From Cryobacterium roopkundense (GTDB taxonomy: Bacteria > Actinomycetota > Actinomycetes > Actinomycetales > Microbacteriaceae), in NCBI RefSeq assembly GCF_014200405.1, contig NZ_JACHBQ010000001.1, positions 1,364,001 to 1,428,000 of the forward strand: 64,000 nucleotides of DNA. Reading direction: 5' to 3'. The notes beneath the pieces were generated by a model. That model ran no database searches. It saw nothing but the letters and a program-made list of their open reading frames with translations, and had not been told where the DNA came from. Below, one piece after another: positions 43,585 to 53,013 of this stretch. Positions within the stretch are counted from its first letter, which is position 1. Every line of letters begins with the position of its first letter. The translations under genes were made by a program, and so were the position numbers.

Positions 43585-44432
43585 CACACGCACTCAACAT
43601 CGGGCAGCGCATCGACGGACGGTACGGTGAACTGTCACCGCAGGAGCAACGCGCGGCAGATTTCATCCTCGACCACCTCAGCGATCTGGCCGTCTACAAC
43701 GCCTCGGAACTGGCCCGGCTGAGCGGCGTGTCGAAGGCGACGGTGTCGCGGCTGTTTCGGCGTCTCGGTTTTCAGGACTCGGCGGAGGTGCGGGATCACG
43801 CTCGTGCCCTGCGGAGCCATGGGTCCCCGATCGGTGGCCCGGGGGCGTCTGCGGGCACACCGTCACGGCTTGCCGCTCACGCGGATGCTGAGCACGACAA
43901 CCTGCGACGTCTGCTCGAGAGCCTCGATGATGGTCGGTTGGATGCGGCGAGTCGACTGATCGTGACGGCTGGCACTGTGGTGGTGATCGGCATGCGTAAC
44001 AGCTACCCGCTTGCCCTGCACCTGCGGGAACAGCTCGTGCAGGTGCGCGACCGCGTGAGGCTCGCGCCCCAGCCCGGGCAGTCGCTCGCGGAAGACCTCG
44101 CGGGTCTCGGCCCGCACGACGTTGTGGTGCTGCTGGGATTCCGACGGCGGGCGTCCGGTTTCGGCGCCCTCGTGGCGGCGATCCAGCGACGGGGGATTCC
44201 CCTCGTGCTCATTGCCGATTCGTCCGCCCGGCGGCATGCCGACTTCGCCACGCACTGGCTCGAGTGCCCGATAGACAGCGTGTCGGCCTTCGACAGCTAC
44301 GCAACGGCCATGAGCCTGATCAACCTGCTTGTCACCGGTGCGATGGGTGCGAACGTGCGGGAGAGCCGCACGCGCATCGCGGCAATCACGAGTGTCTACG
44401 AAGACCTTGAAGAGCTTGAGGTTCCCTGGTGA
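43581..44432 (+). CDS. MurR/RpiR family transcriptional regulator
   Basis: A 283-residue protein. The RpiR-type HTH is N-terminal (LSPQEQRAADFILDHLSDLA, then YNASELARLSGVSKATVSRL and FRRLGFQDSAEVRDHAR). A SIS sugar-phosphate-like domain spans about 125-260 (AGTVVVIGMRNSYPLALHLR, then DVVVLLGFRRRASGFGALVA). It is encoded last in the pucG-allC operon with ATGA coupling, so it most likely responds to a purine-degradation intermediate and controls these genes (inference). RpiR regulators of allantoin and purine use are known. Confidence 0.87.
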   Translation: MTHALNIGQRIDGRYGELSPQEQRAADFILDHLSDLAVYNASELARLSGVSKATVSRLFRRLGFQDSAEVRDHARALRSHGSPIGGPGASAGTPSRLAAHADAEHDNLRRLLESLDDGRLDAASRLIVTAGTVVVIGMRNSYPLALHLREQLVQVRDRVRLAPQPGQSLAEDLAGLGPHDVVVLLGFRRRASGFGALVAAIQRRGIPLVLIADSSARRHADFATHWLECPIDSVSAFDSYATAMSLINLLVTGAMGANVRESRTRIAAITSVYEDLEELEVPW

Positions 44433-44435
44433 GAG

Positions 44436-47030
44436 TCACTTCGTCGACTGGTTGGTCTGCTGCTGGGGAGCGGTCGGCGGGGTGAGCCTGGTGATGAGCG
44501 CCGCCGTGCCCGTGCTGAGCACTGTGGTCAGCAGCACGGAGACCAGGGTCAGTGCGATGCCGGAAGACCACAGCGTGAGGCGATTGCGGTTGTAGAGGTC
44601 ACCGAACTGGTCGATCCCGAAGCCGGCTTTGACCAGTGACCGGTAATCAAAGGCGAGCCCGAGCGAGAGGCAGAGCACGCCCAACTGCACCCCGCGCAGG
44701 GCGAGGAGGCCCGCGATGTCGCCCGACGAGAACGGAAGCAGAACGGCGGCGGTTTCGCTCGCCGCGAGAACGACGAGCAGACGCAAGCACTTCTCGATCC
44801 CGCCCGTGCCGCGCAGCATGGGGAAGAAGAACCCGAAGGCAAATCCATACAGGGGAAATCGAAAGGCCACCAGCGGCGTCACCACGGCGGCAAAGCGGCT
44901 GCCCGCACCCGGATCCGTGATTGACTCGACGATGGGGGCGATGAGCGGAATGGAGAACGGCAGGGTCACGAAGAAGGCCACTGCCGCTCCGAAGAGGCCG
45001 CGCCGCAGTGGCGTGCCGGTGCCGCCCCAGCCCAGACCGGTCGATCGAACGACCGGTCTGGTTCGAGCCCCGCTTTGCGCCGTGCGGACGAGTCCCTGGA
45101 TCGTGGGGATGTCGGCGGGTTCCGTTGCTCCCGATGTCAGCTTCTTTCGGAACGCCCCCGCCATCTCCCGATCCAGGCGGGCGCCATTCGCCGCGATGAG
45201 TAGGCGACGCGTTCCGCCAACCACCACTGAGGGGTCTGGGTCGAGGGTGAACTCCGCGCTCACCAACTCCACATCGGGTTCGGGCACTAGGAGCACGCCC
45301 AGCACCAGCACAATTCCGATGAGTGCAGACACCGGAACGCCCAGGTACAGGAGGTCTGTGCGAAACATCAGCACGGCCATGCCCACGAGGCACGCGAGTC
45401 TCGCCGTGTTCTTGCTCCACCAGTAGTGAGAGCCGAGGCTCGCGAGCAGGATCGCCAGCAGGGCGAAGGCGAGCACTTGCAGGAGGGGACCCGCCCAGCC
45501 CGTCAGCGATGAATAACCGAAGAACTCCCATGTTTGCGGCCAGAGGAGTACGCCGAGCACCAAGGCGATGAACCAGCCCGCCCAGCCCGGCAAGGCCGAG
45601 GTGCCGTCTTCGTGACGGGTGGCACGGAAGACGTAGAGAAAGACAGCGGCCAGGATCCCCAGGCTTATCGCGTAGGTGACGGCATCTTCGACGCGGCTGG
45701 CCACAACCGAGCCTGTCGTGGAGCGGGCCATGGCAAGAATCAGGGGAGGGACCACGGCGAACACCAGCGTCGGAAAGGTCGGTCGCCGAACCGCGGCGAA
45801 CACAAAAGCAACACCGGCGCCCACGTACAGGATCGTGAAAACCAGCGCGGCGACCTGGTCCTCGGTGGCGCGCACGATCGGAAGCAGAACGACGGCAGCA
45901 AGAGCGAACGCGAGCACGATACCGGCCACAAGGGTGCGCACACGCGAATGCACGCCGGTAGGCCCCACGTATTCCATCGCGCACGCCGCCACCAGAATGA
46001 GCGGCGTGACGACGGCGGGCACCGTGATTCCGTACTGCAGAACGTACTGCAGCGGTGAGCCCTCCAGGCCCGTCGAGAGATCGAGGAGGGTGAAGTCGAG
46101 TTGGTTCACTGCGGTGAGCACGCCCGCGGCGAGGGCCATCCACACCAACACATGGCCGCGATGCAGAAACCAGGCGGCTCCGCCGGCCGGGCCGGGGATG
46201 GCGGGCGTCTCTGTTCCGTTCCGTGTTCGGCGGCGCAGCAGGAAGACGAGGAATACCCACGGTGCCAGGGTCCAGAGGGCGCCGAGGAGGAGTTGCAGAA
46301 AGGTGATGGCGGCGGGCTGGGTGTATTCGGCAGGTGTCGTCTCCGGCGCCCCGCCGGAGTTGACTTCCACGGTGACGAAATCCTGTTGCTCTGGCGTCGT
46401 CGTGGCGAGGTCGACGGTGGTAGCCGAGCTCGAAGAAATGGATGAGGCCGACGACTCCGGATAGAACGAGATGATGCTCAGCGTGTCTTCTGTGGTGCTG
46501 ACCGTGGCAACCACCGGTGACAGGATGGGCGACCACAGGTCTATCCACAGTGTTGTGGCCAACTTCGTGTTCCGGTCGGCTTCGCCGTGTTGTCGAATCA
46601 CGCCTTCGGTCGCTCCCACGGGCCGGTCGACGGTGGGCGGATCCCAGACGATGCCGAGCTGACCGGTTCCCGACAGGATCACGTCGCCGAAGAACGCGGC
46701 GAACGTGCCGGGTCTCGCGGCGTAGGTGCCTTCCATGGCAGCCAGGAACAGGGGGTCAGTGCTGTCGGTCGTCACCGTGCGATCTGCCGTGACCTGTGCG
46801 CCCACGGTCAGGGTGAGCTGTGTCGTCCGGCTCTCGATGTCACCGGGCGCATCGAATCCTCTCGCGTCGATGGCGGGAGCCGGTGCCTCGAGGAAGACCT
46901 CGCTAGCGGGACCCGCCGTCCAATCTGTGTAGGTGGAGACGCCCAGACTGGCCACGAGAAGCACGATGAACGCCGTCGCCGCCAGCACGACGCGGATCGT
47001 GGTGTCGCGCCGGGTACCCGTTGTCGCCAT
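44436..47030 (-). CDS. large polytopic membrane protein of unknown function
   Basis: An 864-residue protein I do not recognise. Residues about 15-32 are an N-terminal helix. About 35-240 form an extracytoplasmic, Ser/Thr-rich domain (a run of SSASSISSSSATT near 193-205). About 250-590 contain some nine or ten helices, and a soluble cytosolic segment follows (about 590-670, VELVSAEFTLDPDPSVVVGG, then RRLLIAANGARLDREMAGAF). Five or six more helices complete the C-terminus. The cytosolic stretch has no kinase, ATPase or transferase motif I can name. It is convergent with the RpiR gene (3 nt between stops) and stands alone. Confidence 0.75.
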   Translation of the reverse strand: MATTGTRRDTTIRVVLAATAFIVLLVASLGVSTYTDWTAGPASEVFLEAPAPAIDARGFDAPGDIESRTTQLTLTVGAQVTADRTVTTDSTDPLFLAAMEGTYAARPGTFAAFFGDVILSGTGQLGIVWDPPTVDRPVGATEGVIRQHGEADRNTKLATTLWIDLWSPILSPVVATVSTTEDTLSIISFYPESSASSISSSSATTVDLATTTPEQQDFVTVEVNSGGAPETTPAEYTQPAAITFLQLLLGALWTLAPWVFLVFLLRRRTRNGTETPAIPGPAGGAAWFLHRGHVLVWMALAAGVLTAVNQLDFTLLDLSTGLEGSPLQYVLQYGITVPAVVTPLILVAACAMEYVGPTGVHSRVRTLVAGIVLAFALAAVVLLPIVRATEDQVAALVFTILYVGAGVAFVFAAVRRPTFPTLVFAVVPPLILAMARSTTGSVVASRVEDAVTYAISLGILAAVFLYVFRATRHEDGTSALPGWAGWFIALVLGVLLWPQTWEFFGYSSLTGWAGPLLQVLAFALLAILLASLGSHYWWSKNTARLACLVGMAVLMFRTDLLYLGVPVSALIGIVLVLGVLLVPEPDVELVSAEFTLDPDPSVVVGGTRRLLIAANGARLDREMAGAFRKKLTSGATEPADIPTIQGLVRTAQSGARTRPVVRSTGLGWGGTGTPLRRGLFGAAVAFFVTLPFSIPLIAPIVESITDPGAGSRFAAVVTPLVAFRFPLYGFAFGFFFPMLRGTGGIEKCLRLLVVLAASETAAVLLPFSSGDIAGLLALRGVQLGVLCLSLGLAFDYRSLVKAGFGIDQFGDLYNRNRLTLWSSGIALTLVSVLLTTVLSTGTAALITRLTPPTAPQQQTNQSTK

Positions 47031-47114
47031 CGCGCCCCGTTTCTCTGTCGGGCTTGTTGCGAGGCATAGTACTCCCGCCCGGATCGGGACTCCGCAGCAG
47101 GGGTGAACATTCTC

Positions 47115-47729
47115 CTACACCGGGTTCGAGGGCCGATCGACGTCGAGACCACTGCCGAGATCGCCGCACTCGACCGAGAGCGTAGCGTGGGCGGCCAGAT
47201 AGGCGCGGGCCCCGGTGTCCCCGTTGAGGCACGCGGCGAGGTCCTCCCAGTGCGCCCGGCCCAGCACCACCGGATGTCCGGGAGCTCCGCCGAACCGTGC
47301 CTGGCGCAGCGTGTCGGCGTCGACCGGGTGGCGACCGCCGGCATCCGTGCGCTCGCTGATCATGCGGGTCACCGTCGCGGTGCTGAGGTCGGGCACGTCG
47401 ACCGGAACCACCACGAGTGCAACCGCCGGCAAAGTCTGCGCCGCTGCCAGGCCGGCCCTGAGGGACGCTGAAAGTCCGCGCGCCCAGCCGGTGGCGTGCA
47501 CGATGATCGCGTGTGCCCCCGAATCTCGCAACCGGGCCTCCGCCTCGGGGCCCCCGGCACCGAGCACCGCGATGACAGGTCGGCATCCGCTTGCGTGCAA
47601 GGTTTCCACGGTGTGCACGAGCCAGTCAACGCCATCGGCGTCGCGCACGAGGGCCTTCGGCCGGCCGTAGCGAGTGCCGGCACCCGCGGCCAGCACGAGA
47701 CCGGCAATCGACTGGGAAGCGGCGGGCAT
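47115..47729 (-). CDS. nucleotidyltransferase of the MobA/MocA type
   Basis: A 204-residue NTP transferase: VLAAGAGTRYGRPKALVRDA (nucleotide-binding loop), PVIAVLGAGGPEAEARLRDS, VVVPVDVPDLSTATVTRMIS (metal-binding Asp) and GGAPGHPVVLGRAHWEDLA. This is the pattern of MocA-type molybdenum cofactor cytidylyltransferases, which make the MCD form used by xanthine dehydrogenases. The xanthine dehydrogenase and XdhC genes 8 kb away support that. Start ATG 47729 is taken on family length, but no strong ribosome-binding site is visible; ATG 47762 is an alternative. Confidence 0.8.
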   Translation of the reverse strand: MPAASQSIAGLVLAAGAGTRYGRPKALVRDADGVDWLVHTVETLHASGCRPVIAVLGAGGPEAEARLRDSGAHAIIVHATGWARGLSASLRAGLAAAQTLPAVALVVVPVDVPDLSTATVTRMISERTDAGGRHPVDADTLRQARFGGAPGHPVVLGRAHWEDLAACLNGDTGARAYLAAHATLSVECGDLGSGLDVDRPSNPV

Positions 47730-47823
47730 GTTCGCATCGTATGGTCTATCTGGTCTCGGCATGGCCCGAGGCCATAGGCTGATCGAAAACAGGCACACTT
47801 CACGATTCACCGCAGGGGAGACC

Positions 47824-48315
47824 ATGAAAACGTTGCCGAACACCGAGTTGCGAGAGTGGCTCGGTTCCTGCCTCGCTGTTCCCCGTTGGATAGACGACGT
47901 GATGGCCCGCGCGCCGTTTGCGAGCACCGCAGCGCTGTTGCTGGCTGCACGAGAGGCTGCGACGCCGCTCAGCCGGGCCGAGGTCGACGAGGCTCTCGCC
48001 GGGCATCCTCGAATCGGGGACGCGCCGCGGGGCGATTCCCAGGCCGCCCGGTTCTCCCGCGGGGAGCAGCGCTCGGCCGACGCGCACGATGAGGCACTCG
48101 CTGCCGCGATCGCCGAGGGAAATCGGGCGTATGAGCAGAAGTTCGACCGGGTATTCCTCATTCGGGCCGCCGGACGCTCCCGCACGCAGATTCTCAACGA
48201 GCTCAACCGACGGCTTCAGCTCCACGACGAGGCCGAGGTACGCATCGTGGAGAGCGAGCTGCGAGACATCGCTCTGCTACGCCTCGCCAGCCTCGCAGGC
48301 AAGGCCTCGGAGTGA
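47824..48315 (+). CDS. uraD: 2-oxo-4-hydroxy-4-carboxy-5-ureidoimidazoline (OHCU) decarboxylase
   Basis: A 163-residue enzyme making (S)-allantoin from OHCU. Family marks are the N-terminal LREWLGSCLAVPRWIDDVMA, the catalytic His in GHPRIGD (about residues 60-66) and YEQKFDRVFLIRAAGRSRTQ, then ILNELNRRL. ATG 47824 follows GGGGAG. The hydroxyisourate hydrolase start overlaps its stop, so they are translated together and channel the two unstable intermediates of urate oxidation. Confidence 0.92.
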   Translation: MKTLPNTELREWLGSCLAVPRWIDDVMARAPFASTAALLLAAREAATPLSRAEVDEALAGHPRIGDAPRGDSQAARFSRGEQRSADAHDEALAAAIAEGNRAYEQKFDRVFLIRAAGRSRTQILNELNRRLQLHDEAEVRIVESELRDIALLRLASLAGKASE

Positions 48316-48650
48316 CCAGTCGCATCACCACACATGTTTTGGATGCGGTCACCGGCCGCCCCGCACGCGGCCTCGCCGTGAATCTCGAGCACCGTGGGGA
48401 CGACGGCTGGGCACTCCTCGCGACCGGGGAAACGGATGCCGATGGCCGCGTCGCGGATCTCGGCCCCGCCGCGCTGCCCGTGGGCCGGTACCGCCTCGAT
48501 TTCGACACGGGGACCTGGTTCGAAGCCTCTGGCCGACCCACGTTCTACCCCGAGGTGCAGATCACCTTCGAGCTCGCCGACGAGGCCGCGCACTGCCACG
48601 TGCCCCTGCTGCTCAGCCCGTTCTCCTACTCGACCTACCGCGGCAGCTAG
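48312..48650 (+). CDS. uraH: 5-hydroxyisourate hydrolase (transthyretin-like)
   Basis: A 112-residue transthyretin-fold enzyme. It starts at GTG 48312 (GTGA overlap with uraD). The N-terminal active-site His is in ITTHVLDAVTGRPARGL, and the protein ends in the diagnostic YRGS. It converts 5-hydroxyisourate to OHCU. Its stop overlaps that of the convergent guanine deaminase by 4 bp. Confidence 0.94.
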   Translation: MTSRITTHVLDAVTGRPARGLAVNLEHRGDDGWALLATGETDADGRVADLGPAALPVGRYRLDFDTGTWFEASGRPTFYPEVQITFELADEAAHCHVPLLLSPFSYSTYRGS

Positions 48651-50077
48651 ATGTAGTCGGGCGTGACGCGGCGGCCTCGCACAAAGACGCCGGAGATGGC
48701 CGGCTCGCGCAGAGCCATCAGCAGCGTGAACAGGGTCTGCTCGGCGGCACGCTCGGCATCGTCGGCGCGGATGCCGTTGTCAAGCACGATGGCCAGGGGT
48801 TCCCAGCGGTCAGGTTCGATTACGAGGAAGTCCGCATCCTTGCCCACATCGAAGTTGCCGTAGCGCTCTTCCATGTCGAGTGCCCGAGCGCCGGCGAGGG
48901 TGCCGGTGAACAACATTTCGGCCGGATGCAGTGAAACGCTTGCCGTTCCAGGCTCCGACAGATGGACCTTGAACGCGTCGTTGAGCACCCGGGAAATCAG
49001 CCACTCATCGCCAGCACCCACATCGCTGCCGATCGCCACATTCACGCCGAAGTCGGCGGTCCGACGCCACGGCATCGTGCCGGACGCGAGGAACTGCTGC
49101 GACGTGGGGCAATGGGCGATCGAGCTGCCGGTCTCGGCCAGCCGCGAAAGCTCGTGGTCCGTGCAGTGCACGGCGTGTGCGACAATACTGCGCCGCCCGA
49201 GCAGGCTCGACCCGCCGCGCGCCGACCCCGGCCGAAAAAGCCCGTCGTAGGTGTCGAGGTATCTGCGAGTGTCGTAAACCGACTCCACAGCGGCAATTTC
49301 GCCCACGTTCTCGCTCAGGTGGCTGTGGAAGTAGACCCCGCTGGCTCGAACGTCGTCGTAGAGGTCGCCGAGCCCGGCGAGCGTCGTGGGCGTCACCGAC
49401 AAACTGAACCGCGGCACGAGCGCTACCTGCAGCAGGGCGTTGGCGGCGTCGCCGGTGTCGGCGGCGTGCCAGCGGGATATCTCGGCGGCCGAGAGCTCCA
49501 GGGCGGTCGCCTCCGTGGTGAGCAACTCCGCGGATGACTCCGGTCCCACGGTCTGAATACCGCGGCCACTCACGATCCGCAGCCCCGAACGCTCCGTCGC
49601 CTCGAACAGCTCGTGCTGCGCCTCAGGAAATGCCGAGCCGAACACGAGCGCGCTCGTGGTGCCGGCCGCTACGCGCCGGCGGGTGAAGTCCCGCGCGATG
49701 CGTGACGCGAAGGCGGTGTCCTGCAGTCGCGCTTCGGCGGGAAACACGCACGAGTCGAGCCAGTCCAGTAGCTGACCGCCGCCGAAGGCATCCGTCGAGT
49801 AGGTCTGGGCGAGGTGGACGTGCGCGTCGACGAACCCGGGTAGGAGAAAGTGGCCGGCATCTCCGGAGACGCCCCACGAGGCGAACTCCGCTGGCAGCTC
49901 GACGAACGGCCCCCGCCAGGCGATCGTGCCCTGTGCGCGCACCGCCAGCGCGCCGTTCGGGATCGACCGGAGCTGGGAGCGGGCCTCGGCGAGGGTCGGC
50001 GAACCCGCAATGTCGAAGACGTGGCCACGGTAGACGTGGCCGGGTGAGACGCGGCCCTCATTTCTATGCACATGCAT
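48647..50077 (-). CDS. guaD: guanine deaminase
   Basis: A 476-residue amidohydrolase converting guanine to xanthine. Zinc ligands are in LLPGFVDAHVHLAQTYSTD, with HSHLSENVGE, IVAHAVHCTDHELSRL, AHCPTSQQF and the Asp of AIGSDVGAGDEWLI. The adjacent urate oxidase fixes the assignment over 8-oxoguanine or chlorohydrolase-type relatives. ATG 50077 is used; no strong ribosome-binding site is visible and a GTG three codons earlier is possible. It starts 25 nt after urate oxidase ends, in a leftward run with allantoinase. Confidence 0.88.
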   Translation of the reverse strand: MHVHRNEGRVSPGHVYRGHVFDIAGSPTLAEARSQLRSIPNGALAVRAQGTIAWRGPFVELPAEFASWGVSGDAGHFLLPGFVDAHVHLAQTYSTDAFGGGQLLDWLDSCVFPAEARLQDTAFASRIARDFTRRRVAAGTTSALVFGSAFPEAQHELFEATERSGLRIVSGRGIQTVGPESSAELLTTEATALELSAAEISRWHAADTGDAANALLQVALVPRFSLSVTPTTLAGLGDLYDDVRASGVYFHSHLSENVGEIAAVESVYDTRRYLDTYDGLFRPGSARGGSSLLGRRSIVAHAVHCTDHELSRLAETGSSIAHCPTSQQFLASGTMPWRRTADFGVNVAIGSDVGAGDEWLISRVLNDAFKVHLSEPGTASVSLHPAEMLFTGTLAGARALDMEERYGNFDVGKDADFLVIEPDRWEPLAIVLDNGIRADDAERAAEQTLFTLLMALREPAISGVFVRGRRVTPDYI

Positions 50078-50102
50078 ACGATACACACCCGTGGATGTGA
50101 GT

Positions 50103-51008
50103 TCAGACCAGCCCGGTGTAGGAGTCCCAGGCGGGCCCCGCGTCCGGCGCGTCGTCGTGCAGCACGGTCGTCTGGATGAGGCCGTAGGGACGATCCGAGG
50201 CATAGAACACCTCATTGGTGTTCTCCACGCCGAACGGGGACAGGTCGTAGAGAAAATGATGCTTGTTCGGCGCCGACAGCCGCACCTCCGTTATGAACGG
50301 ACACGCCTCGAGGATGGCCTTTCCCATCTCATAGAGCGTCTGCTGCAGGGCGAGGGAATGCACCATCGCGAACTGCTTGATCAGGAGCTGCCTGATCTGC
50401 GCGTAGGCGTCTTCCCACTCCACGTCCGTGCTGCTGAAGCGCCACTCCGCCGTGAGCGATGTGGCCATCACGCGGTCGTTAGTGGGCTGCAGGAGTGTGT
50501 ACTGGTCCTGCATGAATCCAGCAAACTCGGACCCTGTCGACTTGAGAATGACCAGGTCCTTCAACCCACCGATCACCCAGGTGCGCTGCGCATCGCCCGT
50601 GCCGTCCACGGTCACGCTGGCCGTGCGCGTCTCCTGTCCGCGGCGCACCCAGGTGTGGTCGTGTTCAGTGCCGTCCAGGACCACGCGTTCCCAGGCGAAT
50701 TCCTCCACCTCGATGCGCGCGTTGTGCACGGGCGCGATGTGGTCAACGAAGTGCGTGGCGAGGTTGAGGGCATAACTCTCGATGGACAGCAGGCCCTTTT
50801 CCTTCGCGAACGAGTACGCGGTCTGCTTCTGCGTGTCCGTCGGCAGCACCTGGGACTGATCGCCGGCGAGATGGGCGGCGGCGAAATCGCCGCGCAGGGC
50901 CGTCGACACGCTGATGTCATGAATCTCATGACGGGGCGTGTCGCGGTAGATGCGCACGATGCGGTTCTCCGCCTTGCCGTAGCGGTTTGATCCCAAAACG
51001 ATCGACAT
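50103..51008 (-). CDS. uox: urate oxidase (factor-independent urate hydroxylase)
   Basis: A 301-residue cofactor-free oxidase of the tunnelling fold, turning urate into 5-hydroxyisourate. Both halves are seen: NRYGKAENRIVRIYRDTPRH, ISVSTALRGDFAAAHLAGDQ, the conserved VLPTDTQKQTAYSFAKEKG, and the C-terminal APNKHHFLYDLSPFGVENTN and FYASDRPYGLI. ATG 51008 follows AAGGAG; an upstream ATG ten codons earlier has no site. It lies between allantoinase (46 nt upstream) and guanine deaminase, the core of the leftward purine operon. Confidence 0.93.
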   Translation of the reverse strand: MSIVLGSNRYGKAENRIVRIYRDTPRHEIHDISVSTALRGDFAAAHLAGDQSQVLPTDTQKQTAYSFAKEKGLLSIESYALNLATHFVDHIAPVHNARIEVEEFAWERVVLDGTEHDHTWVRRGQETRTASVTVDGTGDAQRTWVIGGLKDLVILKSTGSEFAGFMQDQYTLLQPTNDRVMATSLTAEWRFSSTDVEWEDAYAQIRQLLIKQFAMVHSLALQQTLYEMGKAILEACPFITEVRLSAPNKHHFLYDLSPFGVENTNEVFYASDRPYGLIQTTVLHDDAPDAGPAWDSYTGLV

Positions 51009-51054
51009 CTGTGGTGCTCCTTGCTGCTGAAAAGTCATGGCTCGTGCTGCGGGG

Positions 51055-52317
51055 TTATCCGGTGAGGAGGCTTCCCGCGTGTCCAGGGGAGCGGACGTCG
51101 TGGGCTGAGTACACGGAGCGACCGGCGACCCAGGTCTCGTGCACCCTTCCGTGGAGGCTCACACCATCGAAGGCCGTCACCGGGTTTCGGTGCCTGAGCT
51201 CGTCCGCCCGCACCAGAAACGTCTCGTCCGGGGCGAAAGCGACGAGGTCGGCAGCCGCTCCCACCTCGATTCGACCCTTGGTCGGTAGGCCGACAAAATC
51301 TGCTGTGGCGCGGCTCATCCACCCGGCGACTCTGTCGAGGCCGATGCCGCGCTCCTTTGCCCCCGACCACACTGCCGCGAGGCTCAGCTGCAGGCCGGAG
51401 ATGCCGCCCCAGGCCAGGGCGAAGTCTCCGCCATGGCCGAGCTTGAGTTCTTGGGTGGCCGGCGAGTGATCGGAGGCCACCAGATCGATGAGGCCGTCGC
51501 TGAGCCCCTGCCAGAGCAGCTCGCGGTTGGCCGCCGAACGGATCGGCGGGCAGCATTTGAACTGCGTCGCACCGTCGTCGATGCCCTCTACGGCGAAGCT
51601 GAGGTAGTGCGGGCAGGTCTCCACGGTGATCGGCAGGCCTTCTCGGCGCGCCGCAGCGAGTTGCGGGAGAGCGGCTGCCGACGACAGGTGCAGAACATGC
51701 GCGCGTACCCCGGTGCGTCGCACCGCGTCGATCACGGTCGCGATCGCACTCACTTCGGCCTCGTCTGGTCGACTCATCACGAAATCGGCATATGTCGGGC
51801 CGTCCGGATATGTCGCTCCCTCGAGAACACGCGGATCCTCGGCATGAACGAGAAGCAGACCCCCGAAAGCGGCGATCTCCAGTGCCGCCGTGAGCAGCTC
51901 GTCGGCGCTGAGCTCCGGGAACTCCTCGACACCTGAGGGGGAGAGGAAGGCCTTGAAACCAAAGACGCCGGCGTCGTGCAGCGCCCGCAGCGAACCGAGG
52001 TTTTCCGGCACGACCCCGCCCCAGAAGCCCACATGAACGGATGCCTGCGGCGCGGCCGCCGCCCGCTTGAGGTCGAGCGCTGCCACGGTGGTGGTCGGTG
52101 GAATGCTGTTGAGGGGCATATCGATGATCGTCGTCACGCCACCGGCCGCTGCTGCCGCGGTGGCGCTTGCGAAGCCCTCCCACTCGGTTCGCCCCGGTTC
52201 GTTCACGTGCACGTGCGTGTCGACGACCCCGGGCAGAAGTACCTGAGTGGCCGGGAGGCGCACCTCAACCGATCCGGCGACCGTCGAATCGAGGGGTAGC
52301 AGCCGTGTGAAGCCCAT
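51055..52317 (-). CDS. allB: allantoinase, 5'-truncated
   Basis: An amidohydrolase opening (S)-allantoin to allantoate. Metal ligands are intact: His35 and His37 ([18 protein letters not shown]), the carboxylated Lys in [26 protein letters not shown] and Asp in [10 protein letters not shown]. Family members carry about 30-40 more N-terminal residues (the first beta-sandwich strands). Here the family match stops near residue 3 ([10 protein letters not shown]), and upstream DNA belongs to an ABC ATPase gene on the other strand. The only nearby ATG (52317) has no good ribosome-binding site, and the native promoter is missing. It may be a pseudogene or weakly expressed. Confidence 0.8.
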   Translation of the reverse strand: MGFTRLLPLDSTVAGSVEVRLPATQVLLPGVVDTHVHVNEPGRTEWEGFASATAAAAAGGVTTIIDMPLNSIPPTTTVAALDLKRAAAAPQASVHVGFWGGVVPENLGSLRALHDAGVFGFKAFLSPSGVEEFPELSADELLTAALEIAAFGGLLLVHAEDPRVLEGATYPDGPTYADFVMSRPDEAEVSAIATVIDAVRRTGVRAHVLHLSSAAALPQLAAARREGLPITVETCPHYLSFAVEGIDDGATQFKCCPPIRSAANRELLWQGLSDGLIDLVASDHSPATQELKLGHGGDFALAWGGISGLQLSLAAVWSGAKERGIGLDRVAGWMSRATADFVGLPTKGRIEVGAAADLVAFAPDETFLVRADELRHRNPVTAFDGVSLHGRVHETWVAGRSVYSAHDVRSPGHAGSLLTG

Positions 52318-53013
52318 CGGGGTGCGGCAAATCCACCATCCTGCGCATCCTCGCCGGCCTCGACACAGCCGCGAGCGGCACCGCACGGGTCGACGGGCAG
52401 ACGCCGGGCGAACTCCGGAAGAAGCACGGTCTCGGCATCGCGTTCCAGGACGCGGCCCTGCTCCCGTGGCGAAGCGTGCGCGGCAATATCAGGCTTCCCT
52501 TCGAGGTGGCCCGGCTGCCCGTCGACGAGGACTATGTGACCGAACTGATCTCTCTGGTGGGGCTGACCGGATTCGAGAGGGCCAGGCCGGCCCAGCTTTC
52601 TGGTGGCATGCGCCAACGGGTGTCGATGGCTCGTTCGCTCGTGCTTAAGCCCGAGGTGCTGCTGCTCGACGAACCCTTCGGCGCCCTCGACGATATGACG
52701 CGGCAGCGGCTCAACCGTGAGTTGCTGCGCATCTGGACTGCGAAACCGGCCACCACGCTCATGGTGACGCACGGCATCTCTGAGGCGATCTTCCTCTCCG
52801 ACCGGGTGGCTGTGATGAGTGTCCGGCCCGGGCGCATCAAGGAGATCATCGAGATCGACCTGCCGCGGCTGCGGCACCCCGAGATGATGCGCACGCCCGC
52901 CTTCCATGGCCTGCACGACAGGGCGTCCGACCTGCTCTTCGGCAGCGACGACCCCCCGAGGTGCCCTGGCGACAGGCGACGTGCCCGTATCCGTGGCGTC
53001 CGGCATCTCGTGA
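52311..53013 (+). pseudogene. NitT/TauT-type ABC transporter ATPase, 5'-truncated and frameshifted
   Basis: Reading opens at 52311 with [20 protein letters not shown] (Walker A), immediately after an in-frame TGA at 52308-52310. The usual 30-40 residues before Walker A are absent. Q-loop ([11 protein letters not shown]), signature ([15 protein letters not shown]), Walker B ([15 protein letters not shown]) and H-loop (MVTHGISEA) follow. The first possible start (GTG 52476) lies after Walker A and the Q-loop, so no working ATPase can be made. Near the end a run of six C (52952-52957) carries the frame into the permease. With five C the ATPase would stop at TGA 53011-53013, overlapping the permease GTG. 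Confidence 0.85.
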
